From the NCBI GenBank assembly GCA_036346205.1, contig JARFJB010002416.1:1-64000 (forward strand): 64,000 nt of DNA, in the 5' to 3' direction. Origin of the DNA: Vesta saturnalis (taxonomy: Eukaryota > Arthropoda > Insecta > Coleoptera > Lampyridae). Positions 1 to 11,930 of the stretch are shown here, piece after piece (positions within the stretch are counted from its first letter, which is position 1; each line of letters begins with the position of its first letter). The notes under the pieces are model-generated. The model ran no database searches, was not told where the DNA came from, and saw only the letters and a program-made list of their open reading frames with translations. The position numbers and the translations under genes were made by a program.

Positions 1-3000
1 AAGCAAAAAAAGATGAACAACACTTTTTAATTACACGTAATATCTTACGGTTTTAGTTAGACGTGGCAACGATGTAAATTATACGAAAGATTTGTAACAA
101 ATTTCAAAGTTTTGATATGTATTAGCGTTACGATTGGTGGAAAAACGAAAATTTAGAATAGGTGATCTTCTTTTCGTTTAAAAAAAGAAAACGCTATTTT
201 GTCTAGTTGGCGTTTTAACGAAACTACGCTTTTGGATATTTTCTGTAATTTTACAAAAATTTACTTTGTAGGCTTCATTCAGTATTGTGGTGGTTTTAAT
301 TTCCAAACATTTACTTAATACTATACTAAATTAAAAGTTCAGTCTTTCGTTTTATACGGATATTAAGTTTCATTAAAATCTTCAGGTTATTATTGAGATA
401 TTTAAGGTTTCTATTACTATTGTTTGTCTCGTAACTATGGCAATAATTTCTTTAGAATCTTATTATCTTAGTTCCTTCTGTGTTTTGTGCTATAATCGAT
501 TCTTCGACACCTACAGGTACGTGTCGAAACTGGGATTCATAAATATGATGCCAGTTACCTTTCCTCAGCACTGATCACGAAACGCTGGCTTACAATTTTA
601 CATCGAAGCTAATTCAAGCTGTTTTCTTTGTTCTCCACTCGACTTCTACCCAAAACACCGACATAACCAGCCTACTGGTTAGTTCTATTTTGGTTATTTC
701 GTGACGGAGCCCTAGAGTAATAATCAGTCAGCTACGACTACCGTAGTTGCATTGGGGGTTGCTCAATTCAATTCCGACGAGTTATAAACACAGATGTAGA
801 ATTGCTTTCAGTTACTTGCAGGTACTCGATGTAACCTTAAAAGATATGCATGACAATGTTACTCACCTAAAATTTTAATTGTTACCATGGAACTATTGGA
901 ATTTCCTAATCAGCTTCGTTTTTGCCTTAATTATTTGTGTGCTATTATTAAGAACAGTAACTGTATTGCAAACAGCTGTCACATCCTACACAATATATCT
1001 CTGCAGTTGCCGTTATTATACTTGAATTTTGCTTGTGCAAATTTACCTCTTTATACAAGGTGATCCACGTCAAAATTTTAATACACTCTAATGTATTTGT
1101 AGTTTTGATGTGTGTTTTTGTGCTTACTGATTTATATGTATAGACTTAGGCTTTGATGTGCTTTATAACGAACTTTATAATATCTACGAAGTTACTATGT
1201 AGTAAGTGATGTGGCGTTCAGCCCCTAAATTTTAGATGTTGTACAGTCACATATTTGTCACCTTCGGAAGATTAGAGTGTCTATTATTCAATTTTAAGTG
1301 TTCTATTTTATGCATTTAGTCATTACTCATGGCAGTAGTATGGAGTTACATACCTCTTTGGGCGGCTTTAAAATCCTACCATTGCTGCTTATTTTATGTT
1401 ATTAAATTACTTAACCTCAGTGGTAGACACCTAGATAGTATGTGATTTGGTTAATTATACTTTATTATTTTATTTCGTTTTGAGTTAAAAGAAACGTAAC
1501 AAACTCCTGATTGGTCATGTTGGTTTAAACACATCTTAAGGGGGTAAAAAAAATTATTTTTTTGCGTGTGTGTATTTTTTTCTAGCCACCCGGTTCAACG
1601 TCGTCTCCGCTGGATTTCTAACAGTGCTGGTATGTTTTGGGTTGTTTAATTTTCAGTAGCTTCTGTAATGATATTCGTTTAAGTACTGGAAACGTAAGTG
1701 GTTTACTGCTGTAACGAATTGGGGGTTATTTATTATTGGAAACGCTTTACTATAATTCGTATCGACGTATTATTTATGTGGGGTTTATGATTATTATAAT
1801 TTAGTTATCCTTTTGGACGGTGTATTTTGCTTTACATCTACAGGTAAAATTTGTAAGTAAATTGACAAGTTTAGTTTTAGGGAAATAAAGAGTGCTTTGT
1901 TCATTTGGGTTGGGCTTCGATATCGAATAAAAAATTGTGTAAGACAACCAGTATCTCTTTTCTTTCGGCGTATTCGTCTTGGTCCTCTTCTTGGTTTGAG
2001 GGCTATACAAGAACAGACCAAGTTGTACCCTTTTTAAAGCAACCACACGCCCACGCATCCAAGAGTGTTCCCAAACGACTGAGCTTTCGGTTATCTTAAT
2101 AGGGGTATGGCACAACACCTACTTTTGGGTATCAGTACCTTTGTGCAGTAACAAGTTGTTTATTAATCCTTACCGCCCTTATCGCTACGTTTGCGAATTT
2201 ACCTACTCATTTGCGGACGTTTAAAACTATCCCAATCATAATGACTTATTGTTTACGAAATGTGTATGCATATTGCTGTTGAGGTTCTGTTCGGTTGACC
2301 ATTCCCCATGTGTAGGAGGTGGACTAGTCGGCTGTGTTTTTCGTTTCGTCCTATGTTCATCACATTTCCTTATATATAGTATCAGAATTAACAACTGTTT
2401 GTGTTTAATACTTTTACTTAAAAACTAAAATTTAAATTACTTATGCATTTGCATCTTAGTAATAAAGAGGTTTTAAAATTAATCTTAAAATCGAATCCTG
2501 AATATGATTTATCCTCATGGAAGCTTTGATTCTTTTTAATTATTATAATTTATGAAATTTTATCGAATGAAAATACTATGTTAGCTGCTCTTTGAGTACA
2601 CATTATTGCTAAAAATCCATTTCTTCAGAAAGTGTAATGGTTCAGATCATACACAGATTACAGGAGGTGATGATGTGGGTTCTGTAGGCGTAAGTATCAA
2701 ACAGAAGTAATGGTACTCAAAATTAAACCGCCGCAGACTTAAACGGTTCAGGATCTTATCCTGATCAACCTGTTGAAAAAACACCCCGAAACCCAAAATG
2801 ACCAAAATAGTTCATTCTCTGCAAAATACCTTAAAGAATATTTTTGATTGGAATACAACATTCGCATTCTTGTGCCTTAAATTTATGTGAACTTATAATC
2901 TCCGCGTTGGTTAAACTAGGACTCAACGATGTTTATATTATAGGGCGGAACTAGTTTAATATCTGGCGGAGTAGGAGGTTATAATCAAAGTTAAAACAAG

Positions 3001-3061
3001 TACGTCTTGCAGCTACTTACATACTCTGCATGGCTCATAAAGCTGCCCTTATTGTTTTTGA
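1..3061. other. Unassigned AT-rich DNA
   Basis: No coding region, RNA gene or mobile element is recognised here. Open frames near 1.79-2.12 kb are short, overlap on both strands and match no family I know. Slightly GC-richer stretches occur around 480-680 and 1900-2100. Ancient, unrecognisable transposon DNA is a plausible source, but that is only a guess. Confidence 0.5.
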
Positions 3062-3343
3062 TGCGCGCAAAAAAAAATTGAAGGCCTTAAAGGGTTTTTC
3101 AATATATTAGCAGCTTTATACGAACACTTCTCAACTTTCTGCCCATTAAAAGCTTATAAACTTCAAGAAAAAAAAAACAATGTAGAAATGATCGAAATAG
3201 CACAACCAAGCCATTGTGGAGATGAATGCGACTCTATTAAAGAAAATTCTTCTTTAGTTCTTCATTTGTTAAAGGAAGAAATTGAACTAAATGAAAACCG
3301 AGGAGCTGTTGAGGTAGTCGGCCTATTGGTATTCATAACATAA
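3062..3343 (+). pseudogene. Open frame of unknown origin
   Basis: A stop-free frame of about 93 codons runs from just after a TGA at 3059 to TAA near 3341. Its composition looks protein-like rather than random: it is rich in Leu, Glu, His and Cys, with segments such as FNILAALYEHFSTF and HCGDECDSIKEN. It has no ATG near its 5' edge (the first Met is near 3187), so it could be an internal exon or a transposase remnant. I do not recognise the family. Sequence up to ~3.9 kb may belong to the same decayed unit. Confidence 0.25.
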
Positions 3344-4351
3344 CTAACTTGTTAACACTATTTTACATTTTAACTATATATAAGTGTGTATTTAGTAAAC
3401 AATTTCAGGGCAAACAAAGTACACTACACATCAGTGAAGTGTCATCAAATGGCTGGAGAGAAAACGAAGCCTAAATGGAATTTTCAGTTTTGTGGAAGAA
3501 ACCTTCACGTGTTGCAGAAACAGTGAAATTGATTTTGCTATGGGTTTACTTACATGATAATATTGGCCATATAAAGATTTGATTTTTTGCAGAAAGCCAG
3601 GAATTAGTTAATCTTGCAGCTAATTTTCTAAAGCTTGATTTTGTAGGAAGTCGAATGATGAAAGTAATGGAAAACAAAAATTAATAGTTTTAGGGTTCTT
3701 ACAGGCCAAGGGGGTTTTTACGCCTTTGGAAATACAGAAAACGGTTTCAAGTCTCTGCAATTCACTTCTGGACGGATAGTGCAATATTTTAACAGATTAT
3801 GCGAATATAAATATTACTCACTTCTGGCCAGGATCTAACGTTTGGAGCTTTATGACAGAAAACAATAGTGGGATCTGGACAAATGACGGGTTGTAGGTTT
3901 GTATTTAATTTGTATCCTAGTTGAGTAGGGCGTCTATGCGGTCACTTTCTAGAAGAGTCTGGTGTCGACAGACGACAAAACTTCTAGTCCAGTCGACGGT
4001 GACTAATGCAATAACTGTGCGACTACCCTGCAACACGTGTTAGCCTGGGTTAGACTGTAGCACTCGACGGCAACCCTGCACTCACTGTCGTCTGGCGGTG
4101 GATAAATACGGCATTTGGGTTACTACCTTACAAGCTGCGTTTTTCCGGTTTATTAGTGAGTGTTCAAACATACGTTCAGGAAAGATTCCATTTTAAACGG
4201 GTTTAGGTCTGGAAAGAAAGGTAAACAAAACTCTTTGAGTTGTGAAATCTTAAGTAAAATTCCTGAAATAGTCGGATGTTGGATCTGAAATAGATCAGGT
4301 GCTGGGAGAGAAACCCCGATGTAACAAATGTCACGACAATGACTCCGACTA
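3344..4351. other. Unassigned DNA
   Basis: No feature is recognised. The 3900-4110 part is less AT-rich and contains loosely repeated GTCGACGG / ACTCGACGG phrases, which may be the edge of an old repeat. Confidence 0.4.
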
Positions 4352-4717
4352 CAAAAGAAAAAAGGAAGAGGCAACCTGTTTCATTCCCTCCAAATGGGAG
4401 GGGACAGACAGCTTAAACTTTCCAAGCTGTTTCAACCATAGTCATGAATTTCAAACATACGTACATCAAGTATGTATGCATGGTGGGACTAAAAATAGAT
4501 GCGGTCAGGATTGGATTGGACAGAACGGAGTTTGGGTTCTGAGGGGGAAGATACTACCCCAGAATGTACCTAAATAGCCGCACATGGTCAGCATATACAC
4601 AGTCGTGATGCTGCTATATGTGTTGAGGGAAACCCCCTGAAAAAACCTCACACAACCTAGACGGTAACGGGAATTGAACCCATTACCTCCCGATGTAGGT
4701 CGTGTTACCACAGGTTC
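4352..4717 (-). repeat. tRNA-derived SINE, copy A
   Basis: On the minus strand this begins with a tRNA-like head whose box B (GGTTCAATTCC) sits near 4666-4680, followed by a body shared with the copies at 4741 and 26700. The shared landmarks are the ACCATGTGCGGCTA phrase, the GGGGTAGTA phrase, CTCAGAACCC and CCACCATGCATA. It ends in a pyrimidine-rich tail (reading as AAAAGAAAAAAGGAAGAGG on the plus strand at 4352-4375). Box A is damaged. I see no clear target duplication. The family identity rests on comparison with the full copy at 26.7 kb. Confidence 0.8.
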
Positions 4718-4740
4718 ATGATATCGGTGATCATAATAGT

Positions 4741-4927
4741 ACAAAAGGAAAAGGCAACGTATTTTATTCCCTCCCCAAGGGGGAGGGCGGGCTGCTTGAG
4801 CTTCCCGAGCTGCTTCAGCCACAATCATGGATTCCCAGCATACATACATACATTACGTATATATGCATGGTGGAATTAAGGATAGGTGCAGTCAAGATAG
4901 GATCAGAAGAAACGGAGTTAGGGTTCT
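4741..4927 (-). repeat. 5'-truncated SINE, copy B, with target duplication
   Basis: A minus-strand copy of the same SINE holding only the 3' half, from the CTCAGAACCC region to the ACAAAAGGAAAAGG tail. It lacks the tRNA head and most of the 5' body. It is flanked by an exact 11-bp direct repeat GATCATAATAG at 4729-4739 and 4928-4938, the signature of target-primed reverse transcription. It inserted about 11 bp beyond the head of copy A in the same orientation. Confidence 0.85.
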
Positions 4928-4938
4928 GATCATAATAG

Positions 4939-6246
4939 CACATTGCACAGTGGCGTTCACCTCTCCTATTCGTGACGTTAACGATTCTACTGGTTGTTAC
5001 AATATTGAGACCGACGTAGAAAATCATTAACGTTTTTTGTAGCAACAGCAGAGGGGATAAATATTGTTTATTTCTTGACTATGTGCTCTAATATTTAAAC
5101 AAAATGATTAATTTTGTAAATAATCAATCATGATAACTGATGTAATGATTTTTCACCTCTTTAGGACATATGTACTATGTAATGAAAAATGCACTTTAAT
5201 AGATTTGGTTATTTTATTAATTCAAACATAAATTTGTTTCCAATGATAATAGATATCGCGTTTTAATTCGGTCTTGAAGGATTTTCTGAATAAATGCAAA
5301 CAAGTATTGAGAAAATTTCGTGACTAAACAAAATATTTACCAAAATGATCATTATACTGTGAAAAACTAATATTAAACCTAACTACTTCTACTCTAAAAA
5401 CAGTTTCTGTATATATCAGATTTCATTCTGCAATGAGAATTATGTTTATGAGGTATATATTTATTGATTAAATAGGAAACTTTTTTTATTAAATTCATGT
5501 AAAGAGAAACGCGTGTGTTTTATGGCACAAACAAAATATTGATTTATTTTATATCCCAATAGGTTGTTTGAACTCATACTTTGGTCATTTTCCCGTAAGC
5601 AATATAGTCAGTAATCGTGCGGAAATTTTTCCCCTAAACTTTTCGTTTATCTAGCAAGTTATTGTTCCTTGGATATTTTGTTCAGTAAATGATGAAAGTA
5701 GGTATTGTTCTATACATAACTTATGCAGATTAGTTTTATGAATATGGTGTGAGTAATGCTCACGCATGTCTGCTTTATCATGAAATATGTAAAAGAAATA
5801 TCAACGTAAAATACAAATTTAGGTGAGTAGTTCTATCTGGTTTAGTACATTAGGTGTGAAAATGCAAACCTCCACGATTATTACACGTATCTTTTGGGTG
5901 TGTAATCCTGCATTTTCAGTAATTGATTATAAACTTAAACGTTTCGATAACAATTACAGTTATCGTCTTCAGTAAATGGTAATAGTCTATAAAAAATTAG
6001 TTACGATGTCAAATAAATATAAGCCTCCTATAGTGGTTAGGGAACGTATATGAGCAAACCAACTACTGAATCTAATTTTATTTTAAAAAGAATTAGTAAG
6101 ATGTTTAATAGATTAAATATTATTAAACCGCATTGAAAATGACAAATCAAAACACCTCTAACGGACGAATGCTAACAATGAAAAATGTCGCAATTAAAAA
6201 CAAATTTAACAAAACCTAATCAAATTATAAATTATAATTATGTGAT
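4939..6246. other. Unassigned AT-rich DNA with an old dispersed repeat
   Basis: No genes are seen. The segment 5930-6000 (core ACAGTTATCGTC...AGTAAATGGTAATA) matches 59990-60055 on the same strand, so it belongs to a degenerate dispersed repeat. Confidence 0.45.
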
Positions 6247-6496
6247 GTTTTAAATCCATTCTACAGTGTATCTTGTTTTTGGGAAACGCAGCTTTGACTC
6301 TAGATATAACGAGAGTAGTCGTAGCTGACTATCCGTTAAATAATTTAAATCACAACGTTCAATCTGGTAATATGGACACTTCATTAAAGCAAACTTATTA
6401 TTGAAATATACCTAAACAACTTAAACAGGTAAGAAGAAAAACTCCGATTAAATATGTTTTGGCATATTGTAATTAAAAATGTCAAAATGGTATGCC

Positions 6497-6500
<4 letters not shown>
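6247..6500 (+). repeat. Degenerate direct repeat, left copy
   Basis: The segment around 6320-6410 resembles 8455-8545: both contain GTAGCTGACTATCC, then a TTCAAT(C/T)TGG(T/C)AATATGG phrase, and further downstream TTTAAACAGGT-like and GGTA(T/A)G(C/T)CTT phrases. The two copies lie on either side of the LINE ORF1 remnant. They may be a tandemly duplicated or LTR-like repeat, or two copies of one dispersed family. Confidence 0.55.
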
Positions 6501-6503
<3 letters not shown>

Positions 6504-6549
<46 letters not shown>

Positions 6550-6556
6550 TATATCA
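6504..6556. repeat. (TA)n microsatellite
   Basis: Simple TA dinucleotide run of about 45 bp with one GAT interruption. IYIYIY open frames here are artefacts. Confidence 0.95.
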
Positions 6557-6799
6557 TCATTTGAATTTTATGGGTATTCAAAAAGAGTCCTGGTGTTCGT
6601 CCGGTTGTCATTCGGTTGGTGTAGTGGATTCTACTGATGTCCCGCGTATCTTAAATAAGAGAAACCAGTATCAGTTGTGTGAGTACTCGGTATTAACAGA
6701 CCATGAAGAATTAAACAAAAATCGATATTGTACAATTATTCTGAGGGATCAGTCTTCGGGTCGAACCTTACGTTAAAAGGGTGCGTGCGTGAAGGTCGA

Positions 6800-7935
6800 T
6801 CCCTACAGTTCTATCGCAGTTCTTGCTTAATCGAGCGGCACTGCCAACGCGCGAATGACAGGTATGGACTTCTCCATATTAAGCCATCCGAGAAAGCCTT
6901 TTGTCTCTGTGGAGTTTCAATCTTCTTCCGCAGTGAAGGTCGAGGGCGTTTAAGGCATCCCCTGTAGCTAGCGGAGTGGCCCCCACCATAATTAAAGCAC
7001 CTTCCCCGGTGGATTGGGGGTTTCAAGCATTGAACATTGACTGGAGTGGTGATCTTAGACGCACTTCACAGTGTGCCGCCGCCCTGCAGAAAGGCTGTAC
7101 GTGGCGGAAACCCCGACACCAGTTACACTGTCCGGTGCCAGTTTTCAACTACAAGTCCTCGATGGTGACATTGAAGCAGGCGCCGTACTCCACCTCCTGG
7201 CTCTTCTTGCTGTCCCCTTCTGTTGGTAGCTCTACCATCGCAAGATGGATCGGGCGTTCTCACTGCTTTATTCTAAAACAAGAAATAACTTCAGTACCTT
7301 GCAGTGTGAGCTCTGAGCCAACGTCGACCTCGGAACGTTTTACGAGAACCACACGTATAACTTATCTTAGCTATACGCTTGCTCCTTGCCTGATATGTGT
7401 GGTACGGTGTATCACACCTATCCATACACCTCGTCAGCCTGTTTCGATCTTGGGATGATGCAGAATGGGTCCGGATTCCCTCATAGATGGTCTTGACCTT
7501 CGTGAAAGCGATTACTTGTCTATCGAGTTCTCGGAAGAAAGCGTCCCAGTTATTCTTCTGTCGCAAGATTCTCAGTCGCACTTTCTACCTGGTATCTTCT
7601 CGGATCGTGGTCTGTTCCCTGGCTGAACGGTTTTTCGTGAACCATTCTAATGGTTGGAGCACGTTATGGATAGTCGGCGGCGTAAGCGGATGAACCTTCG
7701 GCGTTTTCTTCGGCTTCCTCTTTTGCGTCTTTAAGTTGTCTCCGTAGATGGAACCTTGGCTGGAGTCTTCAGGCTGAATCGGGGCAGGGATAGCGCTGGA
7801 CGTCGTCAGAACCGTTAGTAGGGCCCTCACTATCGGGGCGACGCATGACGGCAGAGTCTCCATCGGTCTTCTCCTGGTTCTTTGTTGCTGATGCTGGTAG
7901 GCTGATTGGCGGAGGTTCAATCAGCCATACCGGTT
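6800..7935 (-). pseudogene. LINE ORF1 (jockey-like gag) fragment
   Basis: Minus-strand frames between about 7930 and 6800 resemble the ORF1 nucleic-acid-binding protein of jockey-clade non-LTR retrotransposons, which coats the element RNA for target-primed reverse transcription. The N-terminal part (7585-7920) is Pro/Thr/Gln rich. The middle (7291-7530) contains FTKVKTIYEGIRTH and, 25-30 residues on, a YHTYQ motif, typical of the domain preceding the zinc knuckles. The C-terminal part (6811-7026) reads CFNYGGGHSASYRGC, a zinc knuckle in which the second Cys is replaced by Tyr. Several frame changes separate the parts, and no reverse transcriptase follows. This is a dead fragment. Plus-strand frames such as 6976-7458 are antisense shadows. 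Confidence 0.75.
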
Positions 7936-8404
7936 CCTCGGACAAACTAGAGTTGTCCTCTGCTTTGTGCCAGATTTGTTCTTTTTTTAATTTTTGAAAT
8001 TAGGTTGACCTAAATTAATCGATGTTGCTCGATCTGATCGCAACTTTTTATTAGGTAGTAACGATCAATTAACATGGAAAACTATGTATTGTATCAATCC
8101 CGTTTCAAGCTGGAAGTTATTTTATTATGCTATGGTATGAAATAGTTTTTTGATTTAATTCTATAAATGGTTTTCCCTTAAGAATTTATTGAAGACTTCT
8201 GGAATTAAATGAAATCTTACACCCTAACCAAAATAAATTTTCAACACTTTCTACTAAAAATACCTCAGCAAAATTGATTTTATGCCGTAATTTAGGCTTT
8301 TATTTTGTAATTATATTTTGTTAACCATAAACTGTTTATAAAATTGGTGAACCTTAAAAAGTAAATGCTGCGCAGTCCTTTACCTTTTTACTTACACAGA
8401 TTTT

Positions 8405-8690
8405 TCCAACTTAAATGTTTGATGTAACACAATTAGCTACACCAGAGAAGTCTGCGGTAGCTGACTATCCCTTAACTAACATAAATGATAACATTCAATT
8501 TGGCAATATGGAAATATTGTCACGACAAACTCATTATTATATATATTCGTTTACAACGTGAAGCTATTGAGATATATAAACACCCTAATAATTGTCATAT
8601 GCAAAAAGAAAATCTCAGTTTAAACAGGTTTTGACACCTTATAATTAAAAAAGGGCATAATGGTAAGTCTTGATTTTAATTTTAATTTCA
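8405..8690 (+). repeat. Degenerate direct repeat, right copy
   Basis: Partner of the repeat at 6247-6500. It shares GTAGCTGACTATCC at about 8457 and the TTCAATTTGGCAATATGG phrase. Orientation is the same and the offset is about 2.14 kb. Confidence 0.55.
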
Positions 8691-9955
8691 GATTTTGGTA
8701 TGTATAGGTTTTTTGCTGTTTTCCTAGACCTTGAAGTAAATACTTTACCAATTATATGTTATATTACAGACTGTCAATGGAAAACCCACAAATTCCGATA
8801 TCCTGCTGGGGCTTAAGTGAAGTGTAGTGTTCTTGTAGTTATCCTAATCACTTAATCCGGTTAAACGGAACAATTTACTTGTAATACAGGTAGTACCTAC
8901 AGGACTGTATTTAAAATTAAACTGCAACAGATGCTAAGGAAAAACAAAACAATTTAAAAAAGAATAAAGATGAAAAGCTCGTTCTTTGTATATTTCGAAT
9001 TTATGTAAATGGTAGTTAAAAGTGTTTTCTCATTTATACCTTTCTTGTAGAAAATTTTACAAAAATATTAAGTACATTGAATCAAAATAATAATATTATG
9101 TAGGTAATGAAGCAAAACTATATCTTTATACCTTCGAAATGTCATTCCTACAGTTATTTTGCAATGAATTAGTTAAGTTGAAAGAATTTATTTTAAAATT
9201 ACATTAAATTAAATTCAGAACCATTAAAAATGAATAATTACAACTATGTGTAAAGTGAATAACTAATAACTATCATAAATCCATAATTACAAGTAGTTCC
9301 ACCATCGGTTGAAATTTTGAAACATTTTAAAATGTAAAATTTATTTTAGCAACAGGTTTTAGATGCGGGCCTGCATATAACGCAACTAGTTTTGCGATAA
9401 GAGAATTATCGTACTTAACTTTTAATTTTAAGTGGTGGGTTTTCCCATTTCCAATGATGTGAGACAGCACTTTAATTTAACATAAGTGGTTGGAATTAAA
9501 GTAAAAATTAAAAATTATATAAAACGTTATGTATTATGCTTTTCATTGTTGAATAACACTTGCACTCATTGACAAAGCTATTTCTTTGTTGGATTTAACT
9601 GGATTATTTTAATTAATGCCATGTTCATATTTGTGAATGCTTCTATCAATTTCAAGTTTAAGTATTTCACAACTTTACACTTACATCATAACTTGATTAA
9701 ATTTTGTTAAACTCGTTTTCTGGTTAAAATGTTTCATCGTCACCCTTCGACCGTTAGAGGGTGTTCTGATTTGTTGTCTTCAAGGCAGTTTGTAAAGTTC
9801 CAGCTTAAATTTACTAAAATTTTTGCAATTAATTATTTTTTTAATTGCCCTACAGTAATCAAGGTAGATAAAGTTGCATAAAATTAGAAACCCATTACAA
9901 AAGATTGCGCGATATTGCATCATAAATAATTAATCTTAATCCCCTCCAACGTAGA
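8691..9955. other. Unassigned AT-rich DNA
   Basis: No coding or structural feature is recognised. Confidence 0.5.
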
Positions 9956-9956
9956 T

Positions 9957-11930
9957 ATTAAAAAGCACAAAATGCTCTTACGTCCGAGAACCCTCAGCCA
10001 ATCACAGCCAGAGGACCCCTGCATAGAAGCCGGATCCACCCACCGCGAATTAGCTATAAAAACCGCGGCGCTCCCGGAAGAAATTATACTACTCTACTTC
10101 CCGCTACTTTCCGCGACTCCAGTCCAGACTACTTTCCGCTACTCCAGACTACTCCGCGACTCCGCTACTCTCGCGTCCCCAGCATCTAGAATCTAGAACC
10201 GAGATCCAGACCGCGCGCTCCTGCCGTAGTTAGTTACGTTGTGTACGTCGCCGACCTGTCGATTACGCATCCGTTCATCCTAAACCGTCGTGTATCTTTA
10301 GTCGCGTTACTTCGCCGCCGTCACCAGTAAATCAGCATTATACAATCAAACTGCTGGTTGAGATACGCTAATGTTTACAGCACCTAAGTTTTATTGCACC
10401 ACTTTTCTTAAACATTACACCAGACACCTAGAGAAACGACGGGCTGCAGAGCCCGGAAGTTATCTAACCGTTCCAGTACGCACACTAGAAGTCGCGGCAG
10501 GCTGTAAAGCCTGAAGTTACCTTCTGCACACATACACACAAACCAGGACGTTGTTACTTCGGGCTAACGCCCTGTAGCCATCTTCCATTTACTCCAGCGG
10601 CAAGAAGCGTACTCGCTCTAATTCTACCACTCTCCAGGAGATCCCTTTGTACAGCAGTCGACGATCTGGACCCAGAATCTTATAAAGGGCTCTCCATTAA
10701 ACATATATTACACTTACAATACACCGACCAGATCCTGAGAAAAATTAGTAATACAAACAAGCGACGCCTTGACCTAGTGATAATCTCAATACCAGAAGCC
10801 GTATTCTTAGAGATCACCCTCGTGATCCTCCAGTTAAATAAGGACGAACCCGTGATGCGTTAACGCAATAAATTGGATCAAACGTGCTCCAGCGTCTCGC
10901 AAATCGCATATAAATTTTGTTAGATATTCTTCTAATAATATTTCTTAATAAAAGAAATCCAGTAAGATAAACATTCCTGTATGGCGAGTATATTTTCCTG
11001 CAACGAAAAGCTTTCCGTTATTTCGTTCCCGAAGGCCTGATTAATTTACCAGCATCCGAATAGATTACGCACATTATACGTGTAAATTCTCTCATTTTAA
11101 TCCCGATAATAATCACGTACTTAAGAATTGTTCAATTTAGTACACGCAGTCCTAAAAGGTCGTGTAAACTCGTCTCAGATTAATTTGTTTACAACAATTA
11201 ATAATAGAAGCAATTTTTAATAATAACTAACGTAAAAGATCGTAATAAACTCCGTCCTCCCTGCATTTAATAGGTAGAATAAGTTTCGCTTATACGAAAG
11301 TTATACGCGTTTAACAAAAACAGACGTTTTTCTAATAATAAAGGATTTATACGTCTTATTTCCGGGCATAATTAAATATTAGATATTACTACTGTAAATA
11401 CGTTCTCAATTAACTGAGAAATCCTGAGACCATCCTGATTACTTAGAGTAAATAATCAAACGCGTACGCACAATTTGCATTTAGAAACGTGTAAATATTA
11501 ACCTGTCCTGTGTGATGCATTCCAAGTACTGAGTTCACATCCAGTCAGTCTGAAAGCCAAATCACATATTGGAATGGTCATGCGCACCAAGGTTACTTCA
11601 AATTATTGATTTTCTCTTTGACCTGGTTACAGACACCAATGCGATCGTTGGTCCCTGCTTATATAATACGTAGAATCTTAGACAACGCCACCTGACAAAT
11701 ACCACGCCACCGTGTACAGGGCTGGCCTGAATGGTCGTAATAAACCAAATTAAATCGTCATTATTAGGATTTTTGGGTCACAACACGCTATCAATTGAAG
11801 CACCATAATGTATATTTCCGCAGAAACGGCTCAGGATCCAATAATCACCACTACCGTCTACGGGGCACCAACCATAACGGGCGCTGCCAGTAAGGACATC
11901 CCGGTTAACCTAAGATCAGATTTTTTTTAA
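9957..11930 (+). other. GC-richer island, LTR- or promoter-like
   Basis: This stretch is clearly richer in GC and CpG than its surroundings, with a sharp start near 9957. A TATA-like GCTATAAAAACCGCGG at 10052-10067 is followed by CT-rich, CpG-rich sequence. Candidate polyadenylation signals (AATAAA) occur near 10867 and 10947. Promoter followed within 0.9 kb by polyadenylation signals is the layout of an LTR, and the remainder to ~11.93 kb could be leader sequence. I could not find matching second-LTR sequence, a primer-binding site or terminal TG...CA ends with a target duplication. A host promoter/5' UTR is the alternative. Confidence 0.35.
10441..10572 (+). repeat. Three evenly spaced small hairpins
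   Basis: Three short perfect stems occur in a row: GGGCT-GCAG-AGCCC (10441-10454), AGGCT-GTAA-AGCCT (10499-10512) and GGGC-TAAC-GCCC (10561-10572). Start-to-start spacing is 58 and 62 bp, and the first two are followed by GAAGTTA. This looks like a degenerate ~60-bp tandem repeat in which the stem is preserved by compensating changes. Confidence 0.55.

Noticed and set aside
1794..2118. Overlapping open frames on both strands at 1.8-2.1 kb
   Set aside because: No family resemblance and competing frames on both strands; no splice or promoter context.
6976..7458. 160-codon plus-strand frame
   Set aside because: Antisense to the jockey-like ORF1, whose conserved motifs are on the minus strand.
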